Origin: DASQPR01 sp035713725
Lineage (GTDB): Bacteria > Actinomycetota > Actinomycetes > Mycobacteriales > Micromonosporaceae
Direction: 5' to 3'
Assembly: GCA_035713725.1 (NCBI GenBank)
Contig: DASTMZ010000087.1
Span: 1-64,000 of the forward strand
Length of the DNA: 64,000 nt
Part shown: piece after piece, positions 35,671 to 44,847 of the stretch
How the letters are laid out: each line of letters starts with the position of its first letter
Position numbering within the stretch: the first letter of the stretch is position 1
Program-made: the position numbers and the translations under genes
The notes under the pieces: model-generated
Databases searched by the model: none
Told to the model about the DNA's origin: nothing
What the model saw: the letters and a program-made list of their open reading frames with translations, nothing else

Positions 35671-36321
35671 GTGCGCCCTCCCCGAAGCCTCGCCCTGGTC
35701 GCCGCCGCTCTGATCGCAACGATCGCGGTAGCCGGATGCAAAGACGTCGGCATCGAGTCCAGCGGCGGAGCGACACCCACCTCCGGATCGGCTGCGACGG
35801 CCGATTCCGAACTCCGTACCTTGACCGTGGCGACCGGTCTGTCGATGGCCGGATACAGTCGCGCACGATTCCACATCTGGTCCTCGCAGGGCGGCGGCTG
35901 CGACACGCGAGACCTCGTGCTCAAGCGCCAGGGAGACAACGTCGACGCCACAGCGTCTTGCAAGATCGTCCACGGTACGTGGACCAGCCCGTACAACGAC
36001 AAGACCTATACCGACCCGCAGGACCTGCAGATCGACCACGTCGTGCCGCTGGCCAACGCGTGGTTGTCCGGCGCGAAGAACTGGACCGATGACCAGCGCG
36101 AGGCGTTCGGCAACGACCTCACCCGGCCGCAGTTGCTCGCCGTGGACGGCCACGACAACGAATCCAAGGGCGACCAGGATCCGTCACAGTGGAAGCCGCC
36201 GAGCCACGACTTCTGGTGCACGTACGCCAAGGACTGGATCACGGTGAAGACCTTCTGGAAGCTGACCGTGACGACGGCGGAGAAGTCGGCATTGCAGGAC
36301 ATGCTCGCCACCTGCGCATGA
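35671..36321 (+). CDS. Predicted lipoprotein HNH/DUF1524-type nuclease
   Basis: A 216-residue protein. A lipoprotein signal ends in the lipobox VAGC, so the product should be anchored outside the cell. The nuclease domain has DHVVPLANAWLSGAKNW and DLTRPQLLAVDGHDNESKGDQ, which match the GmrSD-C/DUF1524 beta-beta-alpha-metal pattern. Extracellular nucleic-acid degradation is the likely role. GTG 35671 has a GAGGA site upstream; in-frame ATG 35602 would place a hydrophilic stretch before the signal. Confidence 0.85.
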   Translation: MRPPRSLALVAAALIATIAVAGCKDVGIESSGGATPTSGSAATADSELRTLTVATGLSMAGYSRARFHIWSSQGGGCDTRDLVLKRQGDNVDATASCKIVHGTWTSPYNDKTYTDPQDLQIDHVVPLANAWLSGAKNWTDDQREAFGNDLTRPQLLAVDGHDNESKGDQDPSQWKPPSHDFWCTYAKDWITVKTFWKLTVTTAEKSALQDMLATCA

Positions 36322-36400
36322 GAGGCGAGTCGACCGACGCCGACGGGCAACCTGATCGAACGGTGGTTAGCACCCCGCCCGGTCGCGTGATGATGGCGGG

Positions 36401-36655
36401 ATGAGCGACTCGCGAACGTCCGACATCACCGCGCCGCCGGGTGGCGTGATGACCGATGACGTCGGCGTGATCACTGGCCGGCTCACCGTCCGGACCACCG
36501 TCAACGACCATGGCGACGTCGTGGTGCATGTGCAATACAAGGACGCCGACGAGTGGTACGAGGTGCGTCACGGCGGCGTACACCTCGCCGACCCGGCCGA
36601 CCTTGACGCCGTACACGCGATCGTGGTCGGGTTGCTCGACCGCCCGCCCGGCTGA
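36401..36655 (+). CDS. Hypothetical small protein
   Basis: An 84-residue protein with a short N-terminal Ser/Thr stretch and a compact beta-alpha core (LTVRTTVNDHGDVVVHVQYKD, then PADLDAVHAIVVGLL). It has no signal or membrane helix and no recognised family. The start has a weak GGCGGG element. It lies alone between the nuclease gene and UPF0182. Confidence 0.55.
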   Translation: MSDSRTSDITAPPGGVMTDDVGVITGRLTVRTTVNDHGDVVVHVQYKDADEWYEVRHGGVHLADPADLDAVHAIVVGLLDRPPG

Positions 36656-36728
36656 CGCCGGAAGACACCCGGGCGCGGGGCAGATTCACCCAGACGCGGG
36701 CAGACTCCTCCCGTCGGAGCTGGTCAGG

Positions 36729-39719
36729 TCATTTTGACGGCGTTGGGCTCGGTTGCGTCGGCGGTGAGCTCGGCGGCGCCGTCGCCGAGTTCCGTGCCTT
36801 CTCGTAGGCGGCCGTCGCGTTGTTCAGGTCGGTCAGCGCCTGACCGATCGCCGTGAAGTCACCGTTCTGCTCGGCCCTCTTGAGGTCGGCGAGCGCCTTG
36901 TTGATCTGCGCGATCGCAGCGTTCAGCGCGGCCGAGTTGCCCGGTGCCGCGTTGGTCGGCGGTGCCGGCGTGGTGGGCGTCGTCGGCGTCGGTGTGTTCG
37001 TGCCGTTCTTCGCCTCGTCGACCAGATCCTGGACGCCGGCGGCCACCGTGTCGTCGTACGCGAGGTAGTCGCCGTAGCTCAGCAACACCTTCTTCATGAG
37101 CGGCCACGAGCCAGGCGCGGTCGACTCGATGTAGACCGGCTCGACGTAGAGGATGCCGTTGTCGATCGGCAGCGACAGCAGATTGCCATAGACGACGCGC
37201 GAGGTGTTCGACTGGAACAGCGACAGATCCTTGCGGATCGTCGGATCGTTCTGCAGCTTCTGTTGCGCCTGTGTCGGTCCGGCGACTTGAGGCGTCTCCA
37301 ACACCTCCAGCTGGGGGTCGCCCTGTGCGTCGTAGTAGCCGGTGATGAGCGCGGACAGGTTCGGCTGGCTCCGCAGTGTCATCGCAGAGGTCAGCTGGAA
37401 CGTCGGCTGGTTCTGATCGGGGAACTCCGCCAGCAGGTAGTAGGGCGGCTGCTTGAGCTGCTCGGACTCGTTCGCCGGGTCGACCGGGACCTGCCAGAAG
37501 TCCTGTCCGGAGAAGAAGCTCGCCGGATCCGTCACGTGGAAGCGGGTGAGCAGGTCGCGCTGCACCTTGAACTGGTCCTCCGGGTAGCGGAAATGCGCCC
37601 TGAGCTCCGGCGTGATCGCCGAGGACGGCTGGATCAGATGCCCGCCGAATGCCTTGTTCCAAGCGTCCAGGATCGGATCGTCCGGCCCGAACTGGTAGAG
37701 CGTGACGGTGCCGTTGTAGGCGTCGACCGTCGCCTTCACGGAGTTGCGCAAGTAGTTGATCGGGCGGCTGGCCTGCTGTGCGACGCCTTGGCCGACCTGG
37801 GTGTCGCTGGTCGCGGTCCGCAGGTCCACGAGGTCTGAGTAGGGATATGTGGACGCTGTCGTGTAGCCGTCCAGGATCCACACGATCTTGCCGTCGATCA
37901 CCGCTGGATACGGGTCGCCATCGATGGTGAGGAACGGCGCGACCTTCTCCACGCGCTCTCGCGGATCGCGTACGTAGAGCAGCTTGGAGTCCTGGTTGAA
38001 CACCCCGGAGATGAGGAAGTTCGGCTCCTTGTACTTCCACGCGTAGAGCATCCGGCGCCAGTAGGACGAGACGGAGACGCCGCCGGTGCCGGAGTAGGTC
38101 ACCGACTTTTCCGGCGAGCCGCTGGTCGGGCCCGGACCGTCGTATTCGCGAGGTTTCGAACCCGGTGGCTGGCCGACGACCGCGTACGAGCCCATCCCTT
38201 CGCCGTAGTAGATGCCCTGCTGGGCGGTGGCGAATTGCGGGTCGTTCGCGGTGCATGCCGCGGCGTTCGGTTGTGGAGCGGACTGCGGCGGCTGCGAGCC
38301 GTCGGACGGCGTTGCCGTGGCGATCACGCCGGACACGAAATACGGCTGACCCTGACACACCGTCGTGTTCGCCGGCGCCGCTACGAAGCCGTCGCCGTGC
38401 GTGAAAATCGTGTGGGCGTTCTGCCAGTTCCATTGCCGGCCGGCCGCGCTGTTGTAGTCGATCTCACGGATGCCGACCACGTAGTCCTGCGTCTTGCCGG
38501 CGGTCGTATAGCGGTCAATGTCGAGCTTCTCGCCGAAGTCGTAAAAGCCGCGGGCGCGCTGCAGTTGCGTATACGTGTCGGCAACCACGGCCGGGTCGAG
38601 TACGCGCGCGTTCGGCACCGTACCGGTGTCGGTGGCAAGCGCCGGCGACGGAGTGGTGGCGGTGGCGTCGAGCGGGCCGTCCTTGATCTTGTCCAGTCCG
38701 AACGCGGCTCGCGTCGCGTCGATGCTCTGCTGGATGTAGGTCAGCTCCTTGCTCGGCAGATTCGGCTGGACAATGAACCGCTGCACGACGAAGGGGTAGA
38801 TGCCACCGATCGCGATCGCCGACACGACGAGCAGCCCGATCGCCATGCCGGGCCACACCAGGTTGCGGATGAACGCGTTGGACAGCACCAGGATCGCGAC
38901 CGCCACGATCAACGAGATCCAGGCGAGGATCGTCTTGGCCGGCATCAGCGCGTTGACGTCCGCGTAGCCGGCGCCGGTGGTGTTGACGCTGCCGATGTGG
39001 TCGAGCAGCAGACCTCGCTTGTCCAGCACGTACGAGACGGCCTTGAGCAGCACGAACGCGGCGACAAGCGCGGTGAGCTGAGCGCGGGCGGCGGTCGTGA
39101 TGCGGTCGCCGCGGCCCTGCAGGCGTACGCCGCCGAAGAGGTAGTGCACGACAAGCGCACCGATCAGCGACAGGACGGTCGCGGTGAAACCGATGCCGAG
39201 CAGGTAACGCCAGAACGGGTAGTCGAAGACGTACCAGCCGATGTCGGTGCCGAACTGCGGATCTTTGATGCCGAACGAACCGCCGTTGACGAACAGCAAC
39301 CAGGTCTGCCAGTGCGCCTCGCCGGACAGCCCGGCGAAGAACGCCACGAGACCGGAGATGATGCCGATCCACCACGCCATGCGCCCGCTCAACAGCGATC
39401 GGTAGCGGTCCAGTGCGTTCTGCTCGGCCGAGTGCGGGCGGATCAGGGGACGCAGCCGGTATGCCAGATAGAGGTTCCCGGCCACCAACCCGCCGACCAC
39501 GACGCCCACGACGAGGAACATGACGACGCGGGTCCAGAGCATGGTGGAGAACACCTGCGAGTAGTGCACCTCGGCGAACCAGTAGCGGTCGGTGAGGATG
39601 TCGACGAGCACGCCCAGCAGGATGAGTGCGACGATGAGGGTCGCGACCGTGACGAGGATCAACCGGCCGCGGCGACCAATCCTCGGTACGGGCGAACGAA
39701 CTACCACGTCTGCTGTCAC
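36729..39719 (-). CDS. UPF0182-family membrane protein
   Basis: A 996-residue conserved actinobacterial membrane protein. The N-terminal third has seven helices (residues about 15-320); the rest is outside the cell and contains the conserved core with WRRMLYAWKYKEPNFLISG and VPVYIEST-like segments. The C-terminal 130 residues are low-complexity Thr/Pro/Ala with a coiled-coil-like stretch (QINKALADLKRAEQNGDF). Function is unknown; it is the first gene of the conserved block and sits near Rv3193c-like order. The GTG at 39719 is close to the GGAGAG; GTG 39707 is an alternative. Confidence 0.92.
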   Translation of the reverse strand: MTADVVVRSPVPRIGRRGRLILVTVATLIVALILLGVLVDILTDRYWFAEVHYSQVFSTMLWTRVVMFLVVGVVVGGLVAGNLYLAYRLRPLIRPHSAEQNALDRYRSLLSGRMAWWIGIISGLVAFFAGLSGEAHWQTWLLFVNGGSFGIKDPQFGTDIGWYVFDYPFWRYLLGIGFTATVLSLIGALVVHYLFGGVRLQGRGDRITTAARAQLTALVAAFVLLKAVSYVLDKRGLLLDHIGSVNTTGAGYADVNALMPAKTILAWISLIVAVAILVLSNAFIRNLVWPGMAIGLLVVSAIAIGGIYPFVVQRFIVQPNLPSKELTYIQQSIDATRAAFGLDKIKDGPLDATATTPSPALATDTGTVPNARVLDPAVVADTYTQLQRARGFYDFGEKLDIDRYTTAGKTQDYVVGIREIDYNSAAGRQWNWQNAHTIFTHGDGFVAAPANTTVCQGQPYFVSGVIATATPSDGSQPPQSAPQPNAAACTANDPQFATAQQGIYYGEGMGSYAVVGQPPGSKPREYDGPGPTSGSPEKSVTYSGTGGVSVSSYWRRMLYAWKYKEPNFLISGVFNQDSKLLYVRDPRERVEKVAPFLTIDGDPYPAVIDGKIVWILDGYTTASTYPYSDLVDLRTATSDTQVGQGVAQQASRPINYLRNSVKATVDAYNGTVTLYQFGPDDPILDAWNKAFGGHLIQPSSAITPELRAHFRYPEDQFKVQRDLLTRFHVTDPASFFSGQDFWQVPVDPANESEQLKQPPYYLLAEFPDQNQPTFQLTSAMTLRSQPNLSALITGYYDAQGDPQLEVLETPQVAGPTQAQQKLQNDPTIRKDLSLFQSNTSRVVYGNLLSLPIDNGILYVEPVYIESTAPGSWPLMKKVLLSYGDYLAYDDTVAAGVQDLVDEAKNGTNTPTPTTPTTPAPPTNAAPGNSAALNAAIAQINKALADLKRAEQNGDFTAIGQALTDLNNATAAYEKARNSATAPPSSPPTQPSPTPSK

Positions 39720-39730
39720 CTCTCCGTCGC

Positions 39731-39766
39731 CCGCGTCTACCGTACGAGCCGCGTCTACCGTACGAG
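39731..39766. repeat. Perfect 18-bp tandem repeat upstream of the UPF0182 start
   Basis: CCGCGTCTACCGTACGAG occurs twice in a row, ending 12 bp before the start codon. On the minus strand each unit contains TACGGT (a TANNNT -10 form), so a duplicated promoter element is possible. Confidence 0.8.
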
Positions 39767-39818
39767 GTCACCACGGTACGTGACCTGGCCGCCCGAGTGG
39801 GTACCGGCGGATATTTCG

Positions 39819-40844
39819 CTACCTCGTGCAGAGCGGCGGCTGAGTGCCCGACCGTACGTCGGCGAGCGCGGTCAGCGCACCGTCGAGGTTCGTCACCTTG
39901 ATGAGGGTCAGACCGGCCACCGGACTGCGCAGTGCCTCGGCGCAGTTGTCCGCGGGTGCCAGGAAGTATCGAGCACCGGCCGCACGCGCCGCGATCATCT
40001 TCTGCGCGATGCCGCCGATCGGCCCCACGTCGCCGTCGTCGTCCATCGTGCCGGTGCCGGCGATGATCCGGCCGCCGGTGAGGTCGGTCGGGCCGAGCTT
40101 GTCGATGATGCCGAGGGTGAACATCAAGCCGGCGCTCGGACCGCCCACGTTCTCGAGTTGGATACTCACTTTGATCGGCGACGGTTGAGTCTGCTGGACC
40201 TCGACGCCGATCTGCGGCTTCCCGTCGCTGCCGGCCACCGTCTTAATCGGTGTCACCGTCGCCTTGCCGGATCGCGTGTAGCCGATCTGCAGCGTGGCGC
40301 CGACCGGCTTGGCCTGGATGAACGCGGCGAGGTCGTCGGCGGAGAGCACCTGTTGACCGTCGACCGTGGTAACCACATCGCCAGCCTGAAGATGACCCTG
40401 CGCGGGCTTGCCGGTCACCACGCTCGCGATGGTCACCAGCACCGGGTAGCCCTCGTGCCGCAGCGCAGCGGTGACCGCCGAGCTTTGCGACTGCTTGAAC
40501 TGATCGGTGGACTGCTGGTTGAGCTGCTGCTCCGACTCACCGGGCGGAATGATCACCTCGGCCGGCAGCACCGCGTTATCGCGGTCGAACCAGCCCCGTA
40601 CGACGTCGAACGCGGTGATCTTGTCGATCTCGCCAACGGTCAGCATGCGCAGCTGGCCGTTCGAGTCCGAGGTGGTGGGTGCGCCGCTGATGCTGATCAC
40701 CGGCTTGCCCTTCACCGTGCCGAGCGTGTCGAATGTCGGGCCGGGCACCAATTCCACATAGTCGACCGGAGCGACGTACGCGAGCGCACCCAAGCCGGCC
40801 AGCAGGATGACACCGACGATCAGTGTCGTCAGGCGGCGATTCAT
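39819..40844 (-). CDS. PDZ-containing Lon-type (S16) membrane protease
   Basis: A 341-residue serine protease of the YlbL type. An N-terminal membrane helix (LIVGVILLAGLGALAYV) is followed by a PDZ domain (residues about 130-215) and an S16 domain with Ser in GGPSAGLMF and Lys in GGIAQKMIAA, the Ser-Lys dyad. It faces the outside. Direct neighbour of UPF0182 on the same strand, as in other actinobacteria. Divergent from the DUF2342 gene with 182 nt between. Confidence 0.92.
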   Translation of the reverse strand: MNRRLTTLIVGVILLAGLGALAYVAPVDYVELVPGPTFDTLGTVKGKPVISISGAPTTSDSNGQLRMLTVGEIDKITAFDVVRGWFDRDNAVLPAEVIIPPGESEQQLNQQSTDQFKQSQSSAVTAALRHEGYPVLVTIASVVTGKPAQGHLQAGDVVTTVDGQQVLSADDLAAFIQAKPVGATLQIGYTRSGKATVTPIKTVAGSDGKPQIGVEVQQTQPSPIKVSIQLENVGGPSAGLMFTLGIIDKLGPTDLTGGRIIAGTGTMDDDGDVGPIGGIAQKMIAARAAGARYFLAPADNCAEALRSPVAGLTLIKVTNLDGALTALADVRSGTQPPLCTR

Positions 40845-41026
40845 TGGGCGAGCCTATCCGGCGGCAAAACACAATCCGCGCTCGCGTCGCTGGGCGTCCG
40901 CTGGGAGTCTGTGACGCCTGTTGCGCGCCGTCGCGGCCGGCCAACGTGCCGACCTCGGTACGCCGTGGGCGGAAGCGAGCCCCGCGGGTGGTCGGGTGCC
41001 GGATCGGACCGCGTACCGTGGGAAAC

Positions 41027-42490
41027 GTGCCTGACTTGCCATTCGGGTTCGACGTGCCGGGCGATATGCCGGATCCGAACGATCCTGCCGCGATGCAGCA
41101 GTTCATCAGCCAGCTGCAGCAGATGTTCACGTCTGCCGCCGGCGACGGCCCGGTGAACTGGGATCTCGCGCGCCAGATCGCGCTCGCCTCGCTGACCGGC
41201 AGCGGTCAGGCGATCCCGTTCGGCTTCGGCACTCCGGGCGCGACCGAGCTGCCCGGTGCGCCGGCGGCCGGCGACGACGTGGCGGGCAAGCCGATCGGCA
41301 ATCCCGCCGTCTCCGCGGCCGATCGCTCGGCGGTCACCGAGACGCTCCGGCTTGCCGACCTGTGGCTGGAGAACACGTCGGCCTTGCCGTCCGGCCTGAA
41401 AACCGCGTCGGCGTGGACCCGCGCCGAATGGATCACGAACACGCTGCCGGTCTGGCGCAAGCTCTGCGACCCGGTCGCCGCGCGCATGGTGGCGGCGATG
41501 GGCGACATCGTCCCGGAGGACATGCGCGATCAGCTCGGGCCCATGTCGTCCATGGTGTCCGCGCTCGGTGGCGCGCTGTTCGGCGGCCAGCTCGGGCAGG
41601 CACTCGGTTCGCTCGCCGGCGAGGTGCTCTCGGCCGGTGACATCGGGCTGCCGCTCGGCCCGGCCGGTGAGGCCGCACTCGTGCCGGCGAACATCGCGAG
41701 CTACGGCGAGGGCCTCACGCAGGATCTGGACGAGGTTCGGCTCTACGTCGCGCTTCGCGAGGCCGCGCACCAGCGCCTGTTCGGGCACGTGCCGTGGCTC
41801 CGCGGCCACGTGCTCGGTGCGGTCGAGGCATACGCGGCCGGGATCCGCGTCAACCGCGAAGCCATCGAAGAGGCGATGGGCCAGGTCGACCCGGCTAACC
41901 CGGAGTCGATGCAGCAGCTTGCGCTCGAGGGCATCTTCACGCCCGACGACACTCCGGCGCAGCAGGCGGCGCTGTCCCGCCTGGAGACGATCCTCGCGCT
42001 CATCGAGGGATGGGTCTGCCACGTCGTCGACACCGCGGTGGGCGATCGACTGCCGAACGCGGTCGCGCTCGGCGAGGCGTTCCGCCGTCGCCGCGCCGCC
42101 GGCGGGCCGGCCGAGCAGACGTTCGCCGCACTCGTCGGCCTCGAGCTGCGGCCGCGGCGCCTTCGCGAGGCGACCGCGCTATGGGCGGCGCTGACCGAGC
42201 ACCGGGGCATCGCCGGTCGCGACGCGATCTGGGGCCACCCGGACCTGCTGCCGTCCGCCGACGACTTCGGCGACCCGGAGGCGTATGCGAGAGCCGACCT
42301 CGACCTCGGGTCGCTCGAGGACTTCGACACGATCGCCGATCTTCCGGGTTTCGAGGATCTCGCCTCCGATGCCCACCAAGGCGATCGGACCGCCGAGACG
42401 TCAGACGGCGCGGACTCATCGCACTCCGACACCGATGACAAGACCGACGACGACAAGACCGACGACGGTGACAAGCCCGGCGACCGGTGA
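41027..42490 (+). CDS. DUF2342-type zinc metalloprotease-like protein
   Basis: A 487-residue soluble protein. The metal motif lies in REAAHQRLF with following Glu-rich helices; the LLDLP- and GQLGQALGSLAGEVLSAGDI regions are typical of the DUF2342 group. Position between the S16 protease and the M48-type gene matches the conserved order. The C-terminal 40 residues are acidic (DDKTDDDKTDDGDKPGD) and repeat-like. GTG 41027 gives MPDLPFGFDVPG. The stop overlaps the next GTG by 4 nt. Confidence 0.88.
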   Translation: MPDLPFGFDVPGDMPDPNDPAAMQQFISQLQQMFTSAAGDGPVNWDLARQIALASLTGSGQAIPFGFGTPGATELPGAPAAGDDVAGKPIGNPAVSAADRSAVTETLRLADLWLENTSALPSGLKTASAWTRAEWITNTLPVWRKLCDPVAARMVAAMGDIVPEDMRDQLGPMSSMVSALGGALFGGQLGQALGSLAGEVLSAGDIGLPLGPAGEAALVPANIASYGEGLTQDLDEVRLYVALREAAHQRLFGHVPWLRGHVLGAVEAYAAGIRVNREAIEEAMGQVDPANPESMQQLALEGIFTPDDTPAQQAALSRLETILALIEGWVCHVVDTAVGDRLPNAVALGEAFRRRRAAGGPAEQTFAALVGLELRPRRLREATALWAALTEHRGIAGRDAIWGHPDLLPSADDFGDPEAYARADLDLGSLEDFDTIADLPGFEDLASDAHQGDRTAETSDGADSSHSDTDDKTDDDKTDDGDKPGDR

Positions 42491-42899
42491 CAAGCCAGCT
42501 GGCTAGCCGGCCACCCGCCGTGCTCAGGAAGATCGATTGTGTGATGCTCCGGGTCGCCGATCTGGACGCGGCGGCGCACTTCTACGAGAACGTATTCGGA
42601 CTGCGGCGGCTGTGGAGCGACGCCTCCTCGGTCGGCCTCGGTATGCCGGACACCGACGCCGAGATCGTCGTGCACACCATGGATCTGACGAGTGACTTGG
42701 GCGTGCACTACTTGGTCGACGACGTGCGTACGGCGGTCGCGGCGACCAGGAGCGGGGCCCGACCGTTCGCGAGCCGCCGTTCGAGATAGAGGTCGGCTGG
42801 TGCGCCGTGCTCGCCGACCTGGACGACAATCCGATCTGCGTTCTCGACCTCGGCAAGGGCCACCGCGCCGCGTCGACGGCTGCCCGCCCCGACGACTAG
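42487..42899 (+). pseudogene. Frameshifted VOC family gene
   Basis: The GTG start (GTGA overlap with the metalloprotease stop) opens a VOC protein with VLRKIDCVMLRVADLDAAA and YENVFGLRRL. The reading frame ends early at 42789, while the -1 frame continues EPPFEIEVGWCAVLADLD and DNPICVLDLGKG to a stop at 42897-42899. Adding one G to the four-G run at 42754-42757 joins the parts perfectly. It is therefore a gene with a one-base deletion, or a sequencing error. Total length is about 137 codons, normal for VOC. Confidence 0.82.
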
Positions 42900-43519
42900 G
42901 ACATCGGCGTCGCGCTGCCGTGGTAGAGCAACGCGCGAGTTGCCTCCCATCCGTCGAGCGCGGGGTCAAGTCGAGCGAGCGACGCCGGCGTACGGAGCCG
43001 GTGCCACCCGGCCGTACCGATGACGTCGGTCGCGGCCGGTGCGGCGGCTCGGATCGAGGCGACGGTCGCACCCTCCAGGTCGATCGTCGGCAGCCACGCC
43101 GGTGCCGGCAGCCGGCTCGCGACGCCCAGCAGGCCGGCCGGCTCGAGCGCGTCCGGCGCCACGGCGACCGGCCGGGTCGTCAACGGTCGGAGCAGCTTCG
43201 CGATGAGCATCCCCGGTACGTCCGGTGCGTCCGCTACCAGCACAGCGGCTTGCTCGAACTCGTCGTCGGCAGCGGCCGCCAGCACGTCGCGAGTGTCGAG
43301 CGTCGGCACCTCGTACACGCGCATCGATGGCCAACCGACCGCGGCCGCGAGTGGCCGGTCCGCGGCGACCACCGCGAGTGCGGGCTCGACCTCGGCGAGC
43401 GTGGCCAGCAGGTCGACGGCATCGTCCGCGAGCGCCCGCCGCCACCGGTCCGCGTCGATGCCTGGCGGCGTCCAACGCGGCGCCGCGAGCGCAACAACGA
43501 CAACCCGGCGAGTCACCAC
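42896..43519 (-). CDS. DUF2064-like protein of unknown function
   Basis: A 207-residue protein with alternating hydrophobic strands and helices. The central VLVADAPDVPGMLIAKLLRPL resembles the nucleotide-binding part of the DUF2064/MobA-like glycosyltransferase fold, but the acidic GPALDGGY-type motif is replaced by DALEPAGLLG, so activity is doubtful. It overlaps the preceding VOC remnant by 4 nt on the opposite strand. Function is not known. Confidence 0.6.
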   Translation of the reverse strand: MVTRRVVVVALAAPRWTPPGIDADRWRRALADDAVDLLATLAEVEPALAVVAADRPLAAAVGWPSMRVYEVPTLDTRDVLAAAADDEFEQAAVLVADAPDVPGMLIAKLLRPLTTRPVAVAPDALEPAGLLGVASRLPAPAWLPTIDLEGATVASIRAAAPAATDVIGTAGWHRLRTPASLARLDPALDGWEATRALLYHGSATPMS

Positions 43520-43573
43520 TCAATCGTGGTGGATGCCGCGGCGGCTCGCGACGCGACCCGTCGAAAGACCGAC

Positions 43574-44107
43574 TCAGTCGTCGTGGATGGCGGTCCCGCT
43601 GGCGGCGGCGACGCCCTCCAGATAGCCACGCGCCCGCTCGGACTTGGGGTAGCGGTTGACGAGATTCCAGAACATCCGGTTGTGCACCGGCACGATCAGG
43701 TGCGCGATCTCATGCAGCAGCACGTAGTCGACGACCCAGTCGGGCATCGTCATGACGCGGTCGGAGATGCGGATGCTGGCGTCGTCCGGCGTACACGATC
43801 CCCAGCGGCCGTTCTGGTTCGTCACCCAGCGCACGCTGGCGGGCTTGGCGATCTCGCCGTAATCGGGGAAGAACCGGCCGGCGAGGCGCAGCGCGCGGAC
43901 CGTAAGTTCGGCGTCGGTCCGGCGGGCCCGCACGTCGCGAGCGGCCAGCCGATTGAGCATCTTGTCGACCCACTCGCGTTCTTCGGCCCGGGTGAACTGG
44001 TCGGGGATCAGCACGATGACGCGGCCGCCGTCACGGTAGGCGGACACGGTGCTGTGCCGGCGTTGGCTGCGCCGCACTTCGACATCCGGCTTTCCGACCT
44101 CGCGCAC
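43574..44107 (-). CDS. M48/YgjP-type metallopeptidase
   Basis: A 177-residue soluble zinc peptidase. The HExxH motif is LLHEIAHLIVPVHN, and RWGSCTPDDASIRISDRVM is the conserved strand of the YgjP-like group. The last helix is GYLEGVAAASG. This group belongs to the DUF45 metallopeptidases, with unclear substrates. GTG 44107 is the most upstream start. Part of the conserved block. Confidence 0.9.
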   Translation of the reverse strand: MREVGKPDVEVRRSQRRHSTVSAYRDGGRVIVLIPDQFTRAEEREWVDKMLNRLAARDVRARRTDAELTVRALRLAGRFFPDYGEIAKPASVRWVTNQNGRWGSCTPDDASIRISDRVMTMPDWVVDYVLLHEIAHLIVPVHNRMFWNLVNRYPKSERARGYLEGVAAASGTAIHDD

Positions 44108-44448
44108 GCGTGTGCTCCGCCGGTCAGCCGGGCAGGCCCGGGAGGGAAGTCACCCTGGCACGCTAGCGGCCAACATCCGGGGGTACGCAAGGCCCAACTC
44201 GGCGTGGCGTGCCAGTCTCGCCCAGATTGATACCGTCGAGTCCGGAAGATTCTTTTGGATCATGAAATGGCACGCCAGCTGGTTGACGGTTTTCGCCCTA
44301 AACGCCGTGTTCATGCGTAATCTACCGGCGTGTCCCGGCGGAACGTGTCACGCTCGGGCACGCGCGGATGCAGAGTAGATCCGTCGGCCGCATCGGCGGT
44401 CCCGGGCATCGAGCACGACGCGCCCGCTGCACAACCAAGGAGGGCACT
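44108..44448. other. Intergenic region, no gene seen
   Basis: 341 nt between the divergent M48-type and DUF5679 genes. TTGACG at 44283-44288 and TAATCT at 44318-44323 are promoter-like but 29 nt apart, so they do not form a normal pair. Both strands lack a plausible coding region with ribosome binding site. Confidence 0.6.
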
Positions 44449-44625
44449 GTGGCCGGAAAGGGCCAGGCCGAGAAGGTCGAGAAGTACAACGGCTACTGCG
44501 TGAAGTGCAAAGAGAAGCGCGACTTCGACGGCACCGTCGCGGTCACCAAGACCGGCATGCGCATGGCCAAGGGGCCATGCCCGGTTTGCGGCACCACCAT
44601 GAACCGCATCCTCGGCAAGGCGTAG
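44449..44625 (+). CDS. DUF5679 zinc-ribbon protein
   Basis: A 58-residue protein with two Cys pairs, YCVKCKEKRDF and GPCPVCGTTMNRI, forming a zinc ribbon. This is the DUF5679 pattern. AAGGAGG lies 6 nt before the GTG. Function is unknown; positive charge around the ribbon suggests RNA or DNA contact. It lies in the conserved block, between the M48-type and the ThiF-like gene. Confidence 0.9.
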   Translation: MAGKGQAEKVEKYNGYCVKCKEKRDFDGTVAVTKTGMRMAKGPCPVCGTTMNRILGKA

Positions 44626-44642
44626 CTCTTCTCGCGTCCGTA

Positions 44643-44708
44643 CCCGCGTGACCTCACGCGGGCGGGCGACATCGCGCGGCGCGGCACCCAGATGGTGTGC
44701 CGCGCCGC
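44643..44708 (+). terminator. Tandem hairpins after DUF5679
   Basis: CCCGCGTG-ACCT-CACGCGGG at 44643-44662 is followed by a 12-bp perfect hairpin, GCGGCGCGGCAC at 44676-44687 with 44697-44708. No T tract follows, so this is a T-less terminator or RNA structure. Confidence 0.6.
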
Positions 44709-44746
44709 ACCGTTGTCAAATCGAGTGTGGTCTATACGGCCAGCGC

Positions 44747-44809
44747 TGTGGATAACTCGCTCCCGGATGGCACGGATCGGGGATCGGTTCACCCATCGCC
44801 TGTGGACAG
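44747..44809. other. DnaA-box-like sites
   Basis: TGTGGATAA at 44747-44755 is the complement of a perfect DnaA box TTATCCACA. A weaker TGTGGACAG occurs at 44801-44809. No AT-rich region or origin genes are present, so this is not an origin. Confidence 0.35.
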
Positions 44810-44847
44810 CGCAACGGACCGCCCGCACGTTGTGCCAACCTCACGTC

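Noticed and set aside
38235..41156. 973-codon plus-strand ORF opposite UPF0182 and the S16 protease
   Set aside because: It spans two real genes on the other strand and ends inside another; composition is Arg/Asp/His-rich without a fold.
44747..44809. Replication origin
   Set aside because: One perfect DnaA box and one weak box are not enough, and there is no dnaA, dnaN or AT-rich region.
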